Assembly (NCBI GenBank): GCA_019635775.1
Contig: JAHBYU010000005.1
Location: 1 to 64,000, forward strand
Source: Rhizobiaceae bacterium
GTDB lineage: Bacteria; Pseudomonadota; Alphaproteobacteria; Rhizobiales; Rhizobiaceae
Length of the DNA stretch: 64,000 bases
Direction of reading: 5' to 3'
The position numbers were made by a program, and so were the translations under genes. Of this stretch, positions 43,778 to 53,108 are shown piece after piece (the first letter of the stretch is position 1; every line of letters begins with the position of its first letter). Below the pieces are notes generated by a model. It worked only from the letters and a program-made list of their open reading frames with translations, had not been told where the DNA came from and made no database searches.

Positions 43778-44139
43778 CTAATTTCCTGAATGGGTCGAAA
43801 AAACGAATACCTGTTCCTACCCTGGAATGGGGATGCATAAGGCCTGTCGGCTTTTCTGTCACGCAACCGGGAGCAAAAAGTCGTCGGGAAAGCATTTCCA
43901 ATGGTGGCGGACGAAGAATCCCGCAGATTTCGACCGCAATTCGCGCCGATGCTTCGAGGGTCGCGAGGCGATGCAATTGGCTCCATCTGCTCGCTCAGGT
44001 CTCAACATAACTGATATTCCGGCGACGGCTCTGTCCCAGTTCCCCTAAAACGGAGATGTTGCAGGCTGGAGGACGCCGGACACGGGTCGTTTTGCTGGCC
44101 ATGTCTGCGATGCACGCAAATGTGCAAGGGAGGATCGAA
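43778..44139. promoter_or_regulatory. divergent region between lysR and the second sugar-type ABC operon
   Basis: About 360 bases. A TTCC-N6-GGAA dyad at 43814-43827 lies near the lysR start and could be a LysR contact site (T-N11-A-like), but the match is weak. The permease has a strong AGGGAGGA site before 44140. I see no small gene or terminator. Confidence 0.35.
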
Positions 44140-45117
44140 ATGGGAAAAATGCGGTTGTCGCAGGAGGGCGTTGTCTTTGCGCTCGCGCTTTCGCTTTTCG
44201 TTGTGTTCTCCCTGACCCTCAACAACTTCCTGACCGGCGGCAACCTGATAGCGCTTGTGCGAAGCGTTTCGATCCTGGGCATCCTCGGACTCGGCATGGG
44301 GCTTGTCGTGATCGGACGCGGTATCGACCTTGCGATGATCGCGACGATGGTCGTGTCCCTGTCGTGGGTTCTCTCGATGGCGCAAGGCGGTACGCCGCTC
44401 GGGACCGCGCTTCTTCTGGGCGCCGTGCTTGCACTCTCCATCGGGCTGGTCAGCGGTATTCTGATCGCCTACGCGGACATTCCTGCCATCTTCACGACCC
44501 TGGCGATGGGTCTTGTCGCCTATGGCGCAGGCCGCGCCTTCCTGTTCCAGATCGACGTCCAGAACACGCCGGCGGGTGTGGCCTGGTTCGATTTTCTGGG
44601 TAGCGGCATGCTGATCGGAATTCCGATGCCGATCGTCGCGTTCGGCGTGCTTGCCGCGGTTCTGGCTCTGGTTTTGCGCTACACGCGTTTTGGCCGTTTC
44701 GTCTACGCAGCGGGGGACAACGCGATAGCGGCGCGCATCACGGGCATACCGCTGCGTCCGCTGATCGTCGCGCAGTATGTCGTCACCTCGCTGATCGCAT
44801 TCTTCGCGGGCATTGTGATGGCGGCAGCCGTCTCGGGCATGAGCACGCGAGTCTACAACTCGACGATGATCTACGATGTGCTGCTGGTCGTGGTGCTCGG
44901 GGGCATAAGCCTCAGCGGCGGGCGTGGTGGCGTGCGCAACGTCCTTGTCGGAACGCTGCTCGTCGGCGTCCTGCTCAACGGCATGACGATCCTCGACATC
45001 ACCTACACGACCCAGAACCTGATCAAGAGCCTGATCCTTCTTCTCGCGATCACGGTCGACAGTTTCATCAATCCCCGGGACGAACAGACGTCCCAGCAGA
45101 GCCAAGGGGACATCTGA
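44140..45117 (+). CDS. sugar-type ABC permease (RbsC-like)
   Basis: Starting at ATG 44140, the 325-residue protein has the normal family length and about nine helices, with the VVIGRGIDLAMIA, FGRFVYAAGDNAIAARITG and VVLGGISLSGGRGG motifs of ribose-type permeases. Unlike the permeases of the first system it has no extensions. It is unusual for the permease to be the first gene, ahead of the binding protein, in such an operon. Confidence 0.93.
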   Translation: MGKMRLSQEGVVFALALSLFVVFSLTLNNFLTGGNLIALVRSVSILGILGLGMGLVVIGRGIDLAMIATMVVSLSWVLSMAQGGTPLGTALLLGAVLALSIGLVSGILIAYADIPAIFTTLAMGLVAYGAGRAFLFQIDVQNTPAGVAWFDFLGSGMLIGIPMPIVAFGVLAAVLALVLRYTRFGRFVYAAGDNAIAARITGIPLRPLIVAQYVVTSLIAFFAGIVMAAAVSGMSTRVYNSTMIYDVLLVVVLGGISLSGGRGGVRNVLVGTLLVGVLLNGMTILDITYTTQNLIKSLILLLAITVDSFINPRDEQTSQQSQGDI

Positions 45118-45150
45118 GCCGCATTCTCAAGGATCAAACGGGAGGAACCA

Positions 45151-46161
45151 ATGACGATCCGAAAATTCCTGACTGCCGGACTTGTCGCGCTGGGTATGGC
45201 GCTGCCGACGATCGCGAGCGCCGATGACGGCCTCGACAACCCATCTCGCAATCCCTTCTACGATGGGCTCAAGGGCAAGCGTGTCGTCTTCATCCCGCTT
45301 GCCATGGGCTTCGACCTCACCGAAGGCTGGGCCGCCATCATGCGCAAGCAGGCGGAAGACCTTGGCTATACGCTGGAAATCCGCGATCCGAACTGGAGCA
45401 CCGATGCGGGCACCCGAGCCCTGACAGCGCTGATCGCCGAAAAGCCTGACCTCATCATTGCGCACAATCCCGACGTCCAGTCGTACGCACGACTTCTCAA
45501 GCGCGCCATGGATGCCGGCATCAAGGTCATCCAGCTCAATCTTGAGTCGGTCGTTCCGACGGATGCCTATGTCGGTGCGGACTGGGCGCGCGTCGGCTAC
45601 ATCCAGGCCGACGTTCTGGTCGAGAAATGCGGTACCGGCTCAGGCAAGTCGGGCAAGATCGCGATCGTTCGCGGCCAGCCGACGGCAGCCTCCGACCTCT
45701 ACGAGCTCTACGCCTACAAGCAGACCTTCGCGAAGGATCCGGCCATCCAGATCGTTTCCGAACAGGCGGCGCAGTATGACCCGGCCAAGGCACGCGCCAT
45801 CATGGAGACCGTCCTGCAGCAGCATCCTGACCTGTGCGGCGTTGTCGGCAACTGGGACAACCAGGACATCGGCGCGGGCGCGGCGATTCAGGCTGCCGGA
45901 AAGGCTGACGACATCTATCTTGTGACGTCGGGCGGCGGCAACCAGATCGGTTGCGACAATATCGAAAAGGGCCTGCTGGACATGATCATCAGCTACGATG
46001 TGCCGTTGCAGGGCAACGCCATAAATCAGCAGATCGCGCAGACGCTGCTGTCGCCGTCCGCCGCAGGAGAAACGCAGACGGCGTATTACACGCCGCTGAC
46101 TCCCCTGACCAAGGACAACATAGGCCCCCGCACCTGCTGGTCCCTCGACCAGCTGAAGTAG
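45151..46161 (+). CDS. sugar-type ABC transporter substrate-binding protein
   Basis: A 336-residue periplasmic receptor with a signal peptide (LTAGLVALGMALPTIASA). The mature part has the type-I fold: VVFIPLAMGFDLTEGW, LIAEKPDLIIAHNPD, IKVIQLNLES and DLCGVVGNWDNQDIG. It has two Cys near residue 157 and 276-314 that may form disulphides. It lies 33 bases after the first permease. It belongs with the permease-propeller fusion and ATPase downstream. The ligand is not apparent and is probably not ribose itself. Confidence 0.92.
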   Translation: MTIRKFLTAGLVALGMALPTIASADDGLDNPSRNPFYDGLKGKRVVFIPLAMGFDLTEGWAAIMRKQAEDLGYTLEIRDPNWSTDAGTRALTALIAEKPDLIIAHNPDVQSYARLLKRAMDAGIKVIQLNLESVVPTDAYVGADWARVGYIQADVLVEKCGTGSGKSGKIAIVRGQPTAASDLYELYAYKQTFAKDPAIQIVSEQAAQYDPAKARAIMETVLQQHPDLCGVVGNWDNQDIGAGAAIQAAGKADDIYLVTSGGGNQIGCDNIEKGLLDMIISYDVPLQGNAINQQIAQTLLSPSAAGETQTAYYTPLTPLTKDNIGPRTCWSLDQLK

Positions 46162-46187
46162 GCGCATAAGGTTCCAGTATACAAAAC

Positions 46188-48308
46188 ATGGCCAGCACCG
46201 ACACATTCGCATCGCTGCGATCCCGCTATCTCCCCGATCATCTGATCGGGGAGATTCTTTCCAAGCGCTGGATCGACAACGCGATCCCGTTTTCGGCACT
46301 TGTCCTCACGGTCGTCGTGCTGGGCTCGATCATCCCGGACTTCTTCTCCGTGTCGAGCCTTTCGGACCTCGCCAGGCAGTTTGCCGAGTTCGGGCTTGTC
46401 GTGCTGGCCCTGACAATCGTCATGATTTCCGGAGGCATAGACCTGTCGGTCGCCTCCGTCTTTTCCCTCGCCGTCCTGTTCTCACTGATCGGCGTGAACG
46501 TCTACGAGCTACCGATACCCGTGGTCCTGGGCGGCATACTCGTCATGGGCATGGGGTGCGGGGCTATCAACGGTGTGCTCGTCGGCTATCTGCGCCTGCG
46601 GGCGTTCCTGACGACGCTCGTAAGCCTGATCATTTTCCGCTCGATCTACGAGATCGTCTTCCTTCGCATGTCGACGTCCATCATGTCCGGCTTCTCGATG
46701 TCGGAGATGTGGCTGTTCATCGGCGAGGGCACGATCTTCGGAGTACCGACATCGCTGGTCATCACGGGCGTGATCGCGCTTGCCTGGCACCTCGTCCTGT
46801 CGCGCATGCGTCCGGGCTGGAGGCTGACCGCAGTTGGCGGCGCAAGGCGCTCGGCGTTCAATGCCGGCATCAACGTCCGATTCATGGTCTTCCTGACCTA
46901 CGTCGCGTCGAGCACGATGTGCGCACTGGCCGGCTTCCTTTTCGCAGCACGCCTTGGCAGCACCGGCTCCGATACCGGCGTCGGGCTCGAAGTGCAGGCG
47001 CTGACCGCCGCAGTCCTTGGCGGAACCGCTATCGGTGGCGGACGCGGCTCCGTCGCGAAAGCGATCATTGGCGCATTGCTGGTCCTCCTGCTCACCAACG
47101 GGCTCATAAATCTCGGCATCAGCGGCCCTATCACCTCGACGATACTGGGTGCGGTCTTGCTGTTGGCCGTCTTTGTCGACATGCGCTGGCAGAAGCACCG
47201 CCATCGCATCCTCGCGAAAGTCTATGTCTCGCCGGCCTATCTCGACTTGCCGCCTGCTCCGGTGGTGGATGCGCCCGGTTCGCCTTATGCCCTGAACGAC
47301 AAGCTCCGCTCCGTCGAGATCATCGGGCTTGGAGAGATCGAAGGACCGGAGGACGTCATTCTCGACCGTGACGACAACCTGTATTGCGGCACGCGCCACG
47401 GCGACATCGTTCGTTTCTTCGGACCGGACCACAAGCGTTCGGAGATATTTGCCCACATAGGCGGCCATCCGCTCGGAATGCAGTTCGATCGCGCCGGAAA
47501 CCTCCTTGTATGCATCGGCGGCATGGGCCTGTTCCAGGTTGCGCCCGACAAGACCGTGACCAAGCTGACCGACGAGACGAACCGAAGCTGGGGCTCCGTG
47601 GTGGACGATTCGCGCCTGCGCCTTGCGGATGACGTGGATGTCGCGCCTGACGGACGCATCTATTTCAGCGAGGCCACGATCCGCTACGAGCAGGAGGACT
47701 GGGCGACGGATGCGCTGGAAAGCCGGCCGAGCGGGCGCATGATCTGCTACGATCCGAGCACCGGAAAGACGCATACCGAAATCCCGAAGCTCGTTTTCGC
47801 CAACGGCGTCGCCATGTGCCGTGACGGACAGTCGTTCATGTTCGCGGAAAGCTGGACCTGCTCGATCAGCCGCTACTATTTCGACGGTCCGAAGAAGGGC
47901 AAGATCGAGCGCGTGATCTCCGATCTGCCCGGCTATCCCGACAACATCAACCGGGCCTCCGACGGCACGTTCTGGCTGGCGCTTCTGGGCATGCGCGGAC
48001 CGGCACTCGATCTTGCGCTCAAGATGCCGGGCTTCCGCAAGCGCATGGCGCGGCGCGTCGCTCCCGACCAGTGGCTTTATCCCAATATCAACACGGGTTG
48101 CGTGGTAAAGTTCAACGAGAAGGGCGAGATACTCGACAGCCTATGGGATCTCGGTGGCCTAAACCACCCGATGATCACCTCCATGCGCGAGCACAAGGGC
48201 TGGCTCTATCTGGGAGGAGTCTCCAACAACCGCATTGGACGCTATCGCCTTCCCGACGCCGACCCGAACTGGTGCGCACAGGATGAATATTGGGGGCCGC
48301 GCACATGA
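46188..48308 (+). CDS. ABC permease fused to a C-terminal beta-propeller (SMP-30/strictosidine-synthase-like)
   Basis: The 706-residue product combines two proteins. Residues 1-345 are an RbsC-type permease (IVMISGGIDLSVASV, GGARRSAFNAG and VLGGTAIGGGRGS). After a short Pro-rich linker, residues about 370-700 form a six-bladed propeller of the SMP-30/gluconolactonase/strictosidine-synthase class (GLGEIEGPEDVILDRDDNLYC, DDVDVAPDGRIYFSEA, GYPDNINRASDGTFWLAL). Metal-site Glu, Asn and Asp are in the expected loops. The topology would place the propeller in the cytoplasm if the permease has its usual even helix count. It may hydrolyse a lactone as the substrate enters. The ribosome site is poor and a strong hairpin lies at codons 14-23. 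Confidence 0.88.
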   Translation: MASTDTFASLRSRYLPDHLIGEILSKRWIDNAIPFSALVLTVVVLGSIIPDFFSVSSLSDLARQFAEFGLVVLALTIVMISGGIDLSVASVFSLAVLFSLIGVNVYELPIPVVLGGILVMGMGCGAINGVLVGYLRLRAFLTTLVSLIIFRSIYEIVFLRMSTSIMSGFSMSEMWLFIGEGTIFGVPTSLVITGVIALAWHLVLSRMRPGWRLTAVGGARRSAFNAGINVRFMVFLTYVASSTMCALAGFLFAARLGSTGSDTGVGLEVQALTAAVLGGTAIGGGRGSVAKAIIGALLVLLLTNGLINLGISGPITSTILGAVLLLAVFVDMRWQKHRHRILAKVYVSPAYLDLPPAPVVDAPGSPYALNDKLRSVEIIGLGEIEGPEDVILDRDDNLYCGTRHGDIVRFFGPDHKRSEIFAHIGGHPLGMQFDRAGNLLVCIGGMGLFQVAPDKTVTKLTDETNRSWGSVVDDSRLRLADDVDVAPDGRIYFSEATIRYEQEDWATDALESRPSGRMICYDPSTGKTHTEIPKLVFANGVAMCRDGQSFMFAESWTCSISRYYFDGPKKGKIERVISDLPGYPDNINRASDGTFWLALLGMRGPALDLALKMPGFRKRMARRVAPDQWLYPNINTGCVVKFNEKGEILDSLWDLGGLNHPMITSMREHKGWLYLGGVSNNRIGRYRLPDADPNWCAQDEYWGPRT
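46228..46260 (+). terminator. terminator-like hairpin inside the 5' end of the permease-propeller gene
   Basis: Two perfect 13-base arms, ATCTCCCCGATCA (46228-46240) and TGATCGGGGAGAT (46243-46255), enclose a two-base loop and are followed by TCTTT. The structure begins 40 bases into the coding sequence and 67 bases after the binding-protein stop. It could act as an intrinsic attenuator lowering expression of downstream genes relative to the receptor, or as an RNA element hindering initiation. Confidence 0.55.
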
Positions 48309-49417
48309 TCACCGCACTCAAGCGCGCCTGGGCGAATTTTCGCGGCTTCGATCTTGATGGCAGCACTGTTCCGCCCATGGACGGACCATTGCGGCCGAAT
48401 GCCAAGCTCGACGCAATGCCCGTGCTCCTGGAACTCGGTGAACCCGACAACCTCGTGGGGGCGGACGGGAAGATCTGGTGCTCGCAGGGCGATGAACTCC
48501 TGACGCTGTCCCTCTCCAGTAGTGCCGACGGGGCGCAACGCCTTGACGTCACGGAGCGCCGCAGCCTCGTTGCGCCGATTACCGCGATGGCGACGACAGC
48601 CGGCGTGCTGGCGATCGCGGTCGAGGGGGAGGGGATCGTCGTCGACAAGTCCGGAACCGAGCAGTTCATCACGCCGCAGGGCATGCCGAAGAGCTGCATA
48701 ACGGCCATGGCATTCGGCGATGCCGAGACGCTTTATGTCGCGGTAGGGTCCGCCCACAACGCGGCCGGCGAGTGGAAGCGGGACCTCATGACGAAGTCCG
48801 CTTCGGGGTCCGTCTGGCGCATGGGCTTGAAGGACGGCAATGCGCGCCAGATCGCAGGCGATCTTGCATTCCCTGCGGGCATAGCCGTCTCGGGCGAAAC
48901 CATATTCGTGTCCGAGGCATGGTGGCATCGCGTCCGCGCGATCAACGCTAAAGGGAGGGACGAGGGCTTCGCACTCGCCGCCCTGCCGGCTTATCCGGGC
49001 CGCATCGCGCCGTCCGCGTCGGGCGGTTTCTGGCTGGCGATGTTTGCGCCGCGCAACCCGCTGGTCGAGTTCGTCCTTAAGGAAAACGCCTACCGCACCC
49101 GGATGGTCGACACGATCGATCCCGCCTACTGGATCGCGCCGTCCCTTCTTGCCGGCAGCAGCTTCCTCGAACCGATCCAGGGTGGCACGCGCAAGAAACT
49201 GAACATGCTGAAGCCCTGGTCGCCAAGCTTCTCGACCGGACTGGTTGTTCGCTGCGATGGGCGCATGGGCATGCTTCGCAGTTACCACAGCCGGGCCGAC
49301 GGGACCGTGCATGGCGTCACTTCGCTTTACGAGCACGGAGGCATGCTCCTCGCAGGCGCGAAGGGGTCAGGCAAGATCGTAGCTATCGAAGAATCGACGG
49401 AGCAGGCCGCCGCATGA
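48305..49417 (+). CDS. second beta-propeller protein (strictosidine-synthase/SMP-30-like)
   Basis: A 370-residue protein starting at ATG 48305, overlapping the fusion gene stop (ATGA). Blade-like repeats are visible: LVGADGKIWCSQGDELLTL, then TAMAFGDAETLYVAVGS, FPAGIAVSGETIFVSEAW and APSASGGFWLAMF, the last matching the GTFWLAL blade of the fusion partner. There is no signal peptide. It appears to be a diverged partner of the propeller fused to the permease, and the two may pair. Its stop overlaps the ATPase start. Confidence 0.78.
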   Translation: MITALKRAWANFRGFDLDGSTVPPMDGPLRPNAKLDAMPVLLELGEPDNLVGADGKIWCSQGDELLTLSLSSSADGAQRLDVTERRSLVAPITAMATTAGVLAIAVEGEGIVVDKSGTEQFITPQGMPKSCITAMAFGDAETLYVAVGSAHNAAGEWKRDLMTKSASGSVWRMGLKDGNARQIAGDLAFPAGIAVSGETIFVSEAWWHRVRAINAKGRDEGFALAALPAYPGRIAPSASGGFWLAMFAPRNPLVEFVLKENAYRTRMVDTIDPAYWIAPSLLAGSSFLEPIQGGTRKKLNMLKPWSPSFSTGLVVRCDGRMGMLRSYHSRADGTVHGVTSLYEHGGMLLAGAKGSGKIVAIEESTEQAAA

Positions 49418-50907
49418 CCACACTTGTCCAGTTGCGTGGCGTCTCGAAGGATTTTCGCGGCGTCATGGCAATCCAGGATATCGACCTCGATATCCGTGCC
49501 GGCGAGATTCACGCCATTCTCGGCGAGAACGGCGCAGGAAAATCCACGCTGATGAAGGTGCTTGCCGGCGTCTATCAACCAAGCTCCGGCGAGATGTTGC
49601 TTGACGGCAAGCCGACCGTGCTCAACTCGCCGTCCGATGCGCTTTCGCATGGCATCGCCATGGTGTTCCAGGAGACGAACCTCGTACCGGCCATGTCAGT
49701 GGCGCAGAACATCTATCTGGGCGACGAGAAGCTTTTCAACCGCCTGCGTGGACTGAACATCCAGGCGCAGCGCTATCTGCTGTCGCTCAATTTCTACGTC
49801 GATCCGACCGTTCAGGTGTCCACGCTTGGCGCGGGAAAGAAGCAGATGGTGGAGATCGCGCGCGCCGTTCACCACCACGCCCGGCTGATCATCTTCGACG
49901 AGCCGACGGCGACGCTTACGCCCGAGGAAAAATTCCACTTCTTCAACCTCGCCCGCCGGCTGAAGGAAGAAGGCATGGCGATCATCTTCATCAGCCACGC
50001 GCTGGAAGAGGCGTTGCAGCTTTCCGACCGCATCACGGTCATGCGCGACAGCAAGCTCGTCGTCACGGACGAAACCAAGAATTTCGATCGCGAACGCATC
50101 GTGCAGGCGATGGTTGGACGCAGCCTCTCGGGAGAACTGTATGCGGGCGAGACCCGCAAGGCGCGACCGATGGGCGAGAAGATCCTGAGCGTCGAAAACC
50201 TGTCTATGGGTAACGCCGTCCGCAACACGTCGTTCTCGGTATTTTCGGGCCAGGTCACCGGCATGTTCGGCCTTGTTGGAGCGGGCCGCACCGAGACGAT
50301 GAAGATCGTCGCCGGCGTGCTCAAGCGCGACTATTTCCATGGTGGAACAGTGCGCTTCGAAGGCAAGCCCGTGCGCTATCGTACGCCCCGTCCGGCGGTG
50401 CGCGACGGCATCGTCTATGTGACGGAAGACCGCAAGATCGAGGGCTTCTTCGAGACGATGACGATCGCGGCGAATATCCAGCTCGGAAAGCTTGCCACAG
50501 GCACGAACCCGTTCTCGATGGTCACCATGAACCAGGCGCGCGAACTCGCGAGACAATGGACGAGCAGGCTGGGCGTCAAGTCGATCGACGCCGATGCGCG
50601 CGTGATCGAACTGTCCGGCGGCAACCAGCAGAAGGTGGTTCTCTCCAAGGCGCTGATCCAGAAACCCAAGCTGGTCATACTCGACGAGCCGACGCGTGGC
50701 GTCGATGTCGGGACCATCGTCGAGATACATAATTTCATAAACGAGCTGGCCGACAGCGGCATGGCGGTCGTCGTGATCTCCTCCTACCTCCCGGAAATCC
50801 TCAGCCTTTCGGACCGGGTGCTCGTGGCGCGGCAGGGAAGGATCGTCGAGGAGATGGACATCTCCGAAGCAACCGAAAGCCGGATCATGTATGCGGCGGT
50901 GCACTGA
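49414..50907 (+). CDS. sugar-type ABC transporter ATP-binding protein (RbsA-like)
   Basis: A 497-residue double ATPase with canonical motifs. NBD1 has GENGAGKST, LGAGKKQMVEIARA and IIFDEPTATL. NBD2 has GLVGAGRTE (family-typical degenerate Walker A), ELSGGNQQKVVLSKAL and VILDEPTRGVDVG. Unlike the first system's ATPase, NBD2 keeps the DEP Walker B. It closes the five-gene operon of permease, receptor, permease-propeller, propeller and ATPase, overlapping the previous gene by four bases. Confidence 0.95.
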   Translation: MTTLVQLRGVSKDFRGVMAIQDIDLDIRAGEIHAILGENGAGKSTLMKVLAGVYQPSSGEMLLDGKPTVLNSPSDALSHGIAMVFQETNLVPAMSVAQNIYLGDEKLFNRLRGLNIQAQRYLLSLNFYVDPTVQVSTLGAGKKQMVEIARAVHHHARLIIFDEPTATLTPEEKFHFFNLARRLKEEGMAIIFISHALEEALQLSDRITVMRDSKLVVTDETKNFDRERIVQAMVGRSLSGELYAGETRKARPMGEKILSVENLSMGNAVRNTSFSVFSGQVTGMFGLVGAGRTETMKIVAGVLKRDYFHGGTVRFEGKPVRYRTPRPAVRDGIVYVTEDRKIEGFFETMTIAANIQLGKLATGTNPFSMVTMNQARELARQWTSRLGVKSIDADARVIELSGGNQQKVVLSKALIQKPKLVILDEPTRGVDVGTIVEIHNFINELADSGMAVVVISSYLPEILSLSDRVLVARQGRIVEEMDISEATESRIMYAAVH

Positions 50908-51564
50908 GGCTTGCTTGCGGCATACGTGTCCGTTGCCACGCCTATTGTCTTTGCCTCACGGGCCGTAACGCAGCTTGACGGCTGCTGGGTTTTCTTTCGC
51001 TCACGGCCGGACGCTCGCCTTGCTCGCTGGCCTCCGCGAGGGCGGCCTGACCGGCCGAGCGCGGTCGGGCTTGCGGCCCTTGGCCGAAGGGCAGGGCTTC
51101 CCGTTGCCACGCCCTGCTTTCGCAGTCTGGCTACTTCAAAGAGCGCTCCTTGCGCGGCAAGGAGTAGTCGGGAAGCGGGGCGCGAGGCCTTGCCTCTATT
51201 GATTGTATGTACGTGGCCGGTTTCCCGCGCCCCGCCGGCGTTCTTGCCCCGGCGGAGGACACGGCCGTTGCCGCTGGTCTCCATCAAGGCCCGGACCTGG
51301 GGGTTCATCACCCAGCCGCGCTACCGTTGGAGCCGAATCGCAAAACCGGTTGCCCGTTTTCGCAATCAGCCCCGGCGCGACCGATCCGGCGCCGTCGCCC
51401 TTCCTGATCCCCGGTCCGGACCCGGTTCCCGCAAGAGCGATGCGAAGAAGTATGCGCGAGAAGGAAATGGCGTGGACAAAACGCGCGATCTTTCGTTCGC
51501 GGCGAAGTGAAATCAAAGGCTTGCCAGGAACGTCTGTCCACGGTTCCGATCCGGAACCAGACGC
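50908..51564. other. 650-base convergent gap, GC-rich, no recognised gene
   Basis: The gap lies between two converging operons. Several overlapping frames run through it on both strands with no family match. A perfect eight-base hairpin (CTCCTTGC and GCAAGGAG, three-base loop) lies at 51146-51164 without a T-run and could end transcription from either side. The stretch 51000-51110 is rich in short GGCC-type dyads and looks like an extragenic repeat or a decayed gene. I cannot say more without searching for copies elsewhere. Confidence 0.4.
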
Positions 51565-52299
51565 TCACCAACGGTTGGTCGGCAGGACGAACATCTGCGC
51601 GATCTGCACCTGCGGCGGCTGTTCCAGCGCGAACATGGCGCAGCGCGCGATGTCTTCGGGGTCGAGCGCCATGCCGAAGCGCTCGAAATAGGCTCGCGCT
51701 GCCTCTTCGTCTCCGCGCAGGCGCGTCGTCACGATGTTTGTCGACGTCAGGCCAGGCATGATTTCGATGACGCGCAGCGGCGTCTCCGCCAGTTCACCCC
51801 GTATGATGTCGCTCAGCATGTGAACGCCGGCCTTGCTGGCCGAGTAGGGCGCCTGGTCCGGCACCATGCGGATCGCGCTGATCGAGCTCATGTTGAGGAT
51901 GTCGCCACGGCCACGCTCGATCATGCCGGGCAGGATGGCGCGGGTCACCCGCATCAGGCCGATGAGGTTGGTTTCGATGATGGCCGCCCAGTCGTCTGCC
52001 GAGCCCAGATCGAAGCGGGTGCGTCCGCCTATGTCGTGACCGGCATTGTTGACGAGAATGTCCACCGCCCGGAGGCTCTCCGGCAGCGCATCGAGGCAGC
52101 CTGCTACAGCCGCACCGTCATTGATGTCGAGAACGAATGGAAATGCGCCTTCACCGAGTTCGGCGGCAAGTTCTTCAAGTGGGGCTTTCTGCCGATCCGC
52201 CAGCACGAGACGGCAGCCCGCCTTGTGCAGGCTACGGCTGATCGCACGGCCGATGCCGCTTGCCGCACCCGTCACGAAGGCGATGCGTCCGGGCTCCAT
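51565..52299 (-). CDS. short-chain dehydrogenase/reductase (SDR)
   Basis: The ATG at 52299 overlaps the lactonase stop (TGATG) and gives 244 residues. The NAD(P) loop is TGAASGIGRA, NNAG follows near residue 87, and the catalytic triad is Ser in NMSSISA, Tyr and Lys in YSASK. It is a classical SDR of normal length. As the last gene of the minus-strand operon it probably oxidises or reduces an alcohol/ketone intermediate. The substrate is unknown. Confidence 0.92.
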   Translation of the reverse strand: MEPGRIAFVTGAASGIGRAISRSLHKAGCRLVLADRQKAPLEELAAELGEGAFPFVLDINDGAAVAGCLDALPESLRAVDILVNNAGHDIGGRTRFDLGSADDWAAIIETNLIGLMRVTRAILPGMIERGRGDILNMSSISAIRMVPDQAPYSASKAGVHMLSDIIRGELAETPLRVIEIMPGLTSTNIVTTRLRGDEEAARAYFERFGMALDPEDIARCAMFALEQPPQVQIAQMFVLPTNRW

Positions 52300-53099
52300 C
52301 ACGCCGGCCTCGGCGCGATGTCGAGCCGGACGACCGACCCGCGCAACCTGTCGTCGGGAGACGGGTAGAGTTCGAGCACGAGCGGATCGTGGCCGGGTAT
52401 CACATGGTCCCGCGACGTGGCGAGCCCGAGCACCTTGTCGTAACCTTCCAGAACATCGGCGACGCTGTCGACCGTGGGGAATATCCTGCGCTGGTCCAGA
52501 TGGGCGTAGAAATGCGTGGTGTCGGAGGCCAGCACGACATGCCCCCGCGCGGTCTTGACCCGCACGACCTGCAGGCCGCGCGCATGACCGCCTATGTGAT
52601 GGAGCGTGATGCCGGGCGCGAACTCGCTGGCTCCCTCATGAAACCGAACCTTGCCCTCATAGACGCGACGGACCATCGTCGTGACATTGTCGACGTCGTA
52701 GGGGTGGTTGAGGATCGGATGGCACATGCAGCGGCCGGTCGCGTAGGCCATCTCCGTGTCCTGCACATGGAAGCATGCGGACGGAAACAGACCGTCATTG
52801 CCGGCATGGTCGTAGTGCATGTGCGTGATGATCACATCGCTGACGGCGCTGCATTCGATGCCGAGTGAGCGCAGGCCCGTCTCGACCGGCTGCACGAGAT
52901 CGCGGTTGCGCTTCTTCGCGGAGGCCGCGTCGAAGCCGGTGTCCACGACGATCGTGCGTTCGGCGTTGCGGATGACCCAGTTGAAATAGGCGAGCGGCAT
53001 GGAAACGTCATGGCTGTCGCCGCCGATGAAATTCTCCGGCGAACGCCGCGCCGAATGGGCATAGCGTATGGCGAAGATCTCGTAAGTGTCGTCGCTCAT
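52299..53099 (-). CDS. metallo-beta-lactamase-fold lactonase (AttM/AiiB-like)
   Basis: A 266-residue zinc hydrolase. The signature HMHYDHAG supplies four zinc ligands; a further His (in HIGGHARG), the bridging Asp (ASDTTHFY) and the last His (IPGHDPLV) complete the di-zinc site. The lay-out matches N-acyl-homoserine lactonases and related lactone hydrolases of rhizobia/agrobacteria. Here it is in a catabolic operon with aldehyde and beta-hydroxyacid dehydrogenases, so a metabolic lactone is at least as likely as quorum quenching. Confidence 0.88.
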   Translation of the reverse strand: MSDDTYEIFAIRYAHSARRSPENFIGGDSHDVSMPLAYFNWVIRNAERTIVVDTGFDAASAKKRNRDLVQPVETGLRSLGIECSAVSDVIITHMHYDHAGNDGLFPSACFHVQDTEMAYATGRCMCHPILNHPYDVDNVTTMVRRVYEGKVRFHEGASEFAPGITLHHIGGHARGLQVVRVKTARGHVVLASDTTHFYAHLDQRRIFPTVDSVADVLEGYDKVLGLATSRDHVIPGHDPLVLELYPSPDDRLRGSVVRLDIAPRPA

Positions 53100-53108
53100 C
53101 TAAGCCCC

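Noticed and set aside
44002-45105. A 367-codon antisense frame over the RbsC-type permease
   Set aside because: It is a His/Arg/Gln-rich shadow of a hydrophobic membrane protein on the plus strand.
52299-53099. Calling the MBL protein an N-acyl-homoserine lactonase outright
   Set aside because: The zinc motif is shared by many lactonases, and the operon context points to catabolism. No luxI/luxR gene is nearby.
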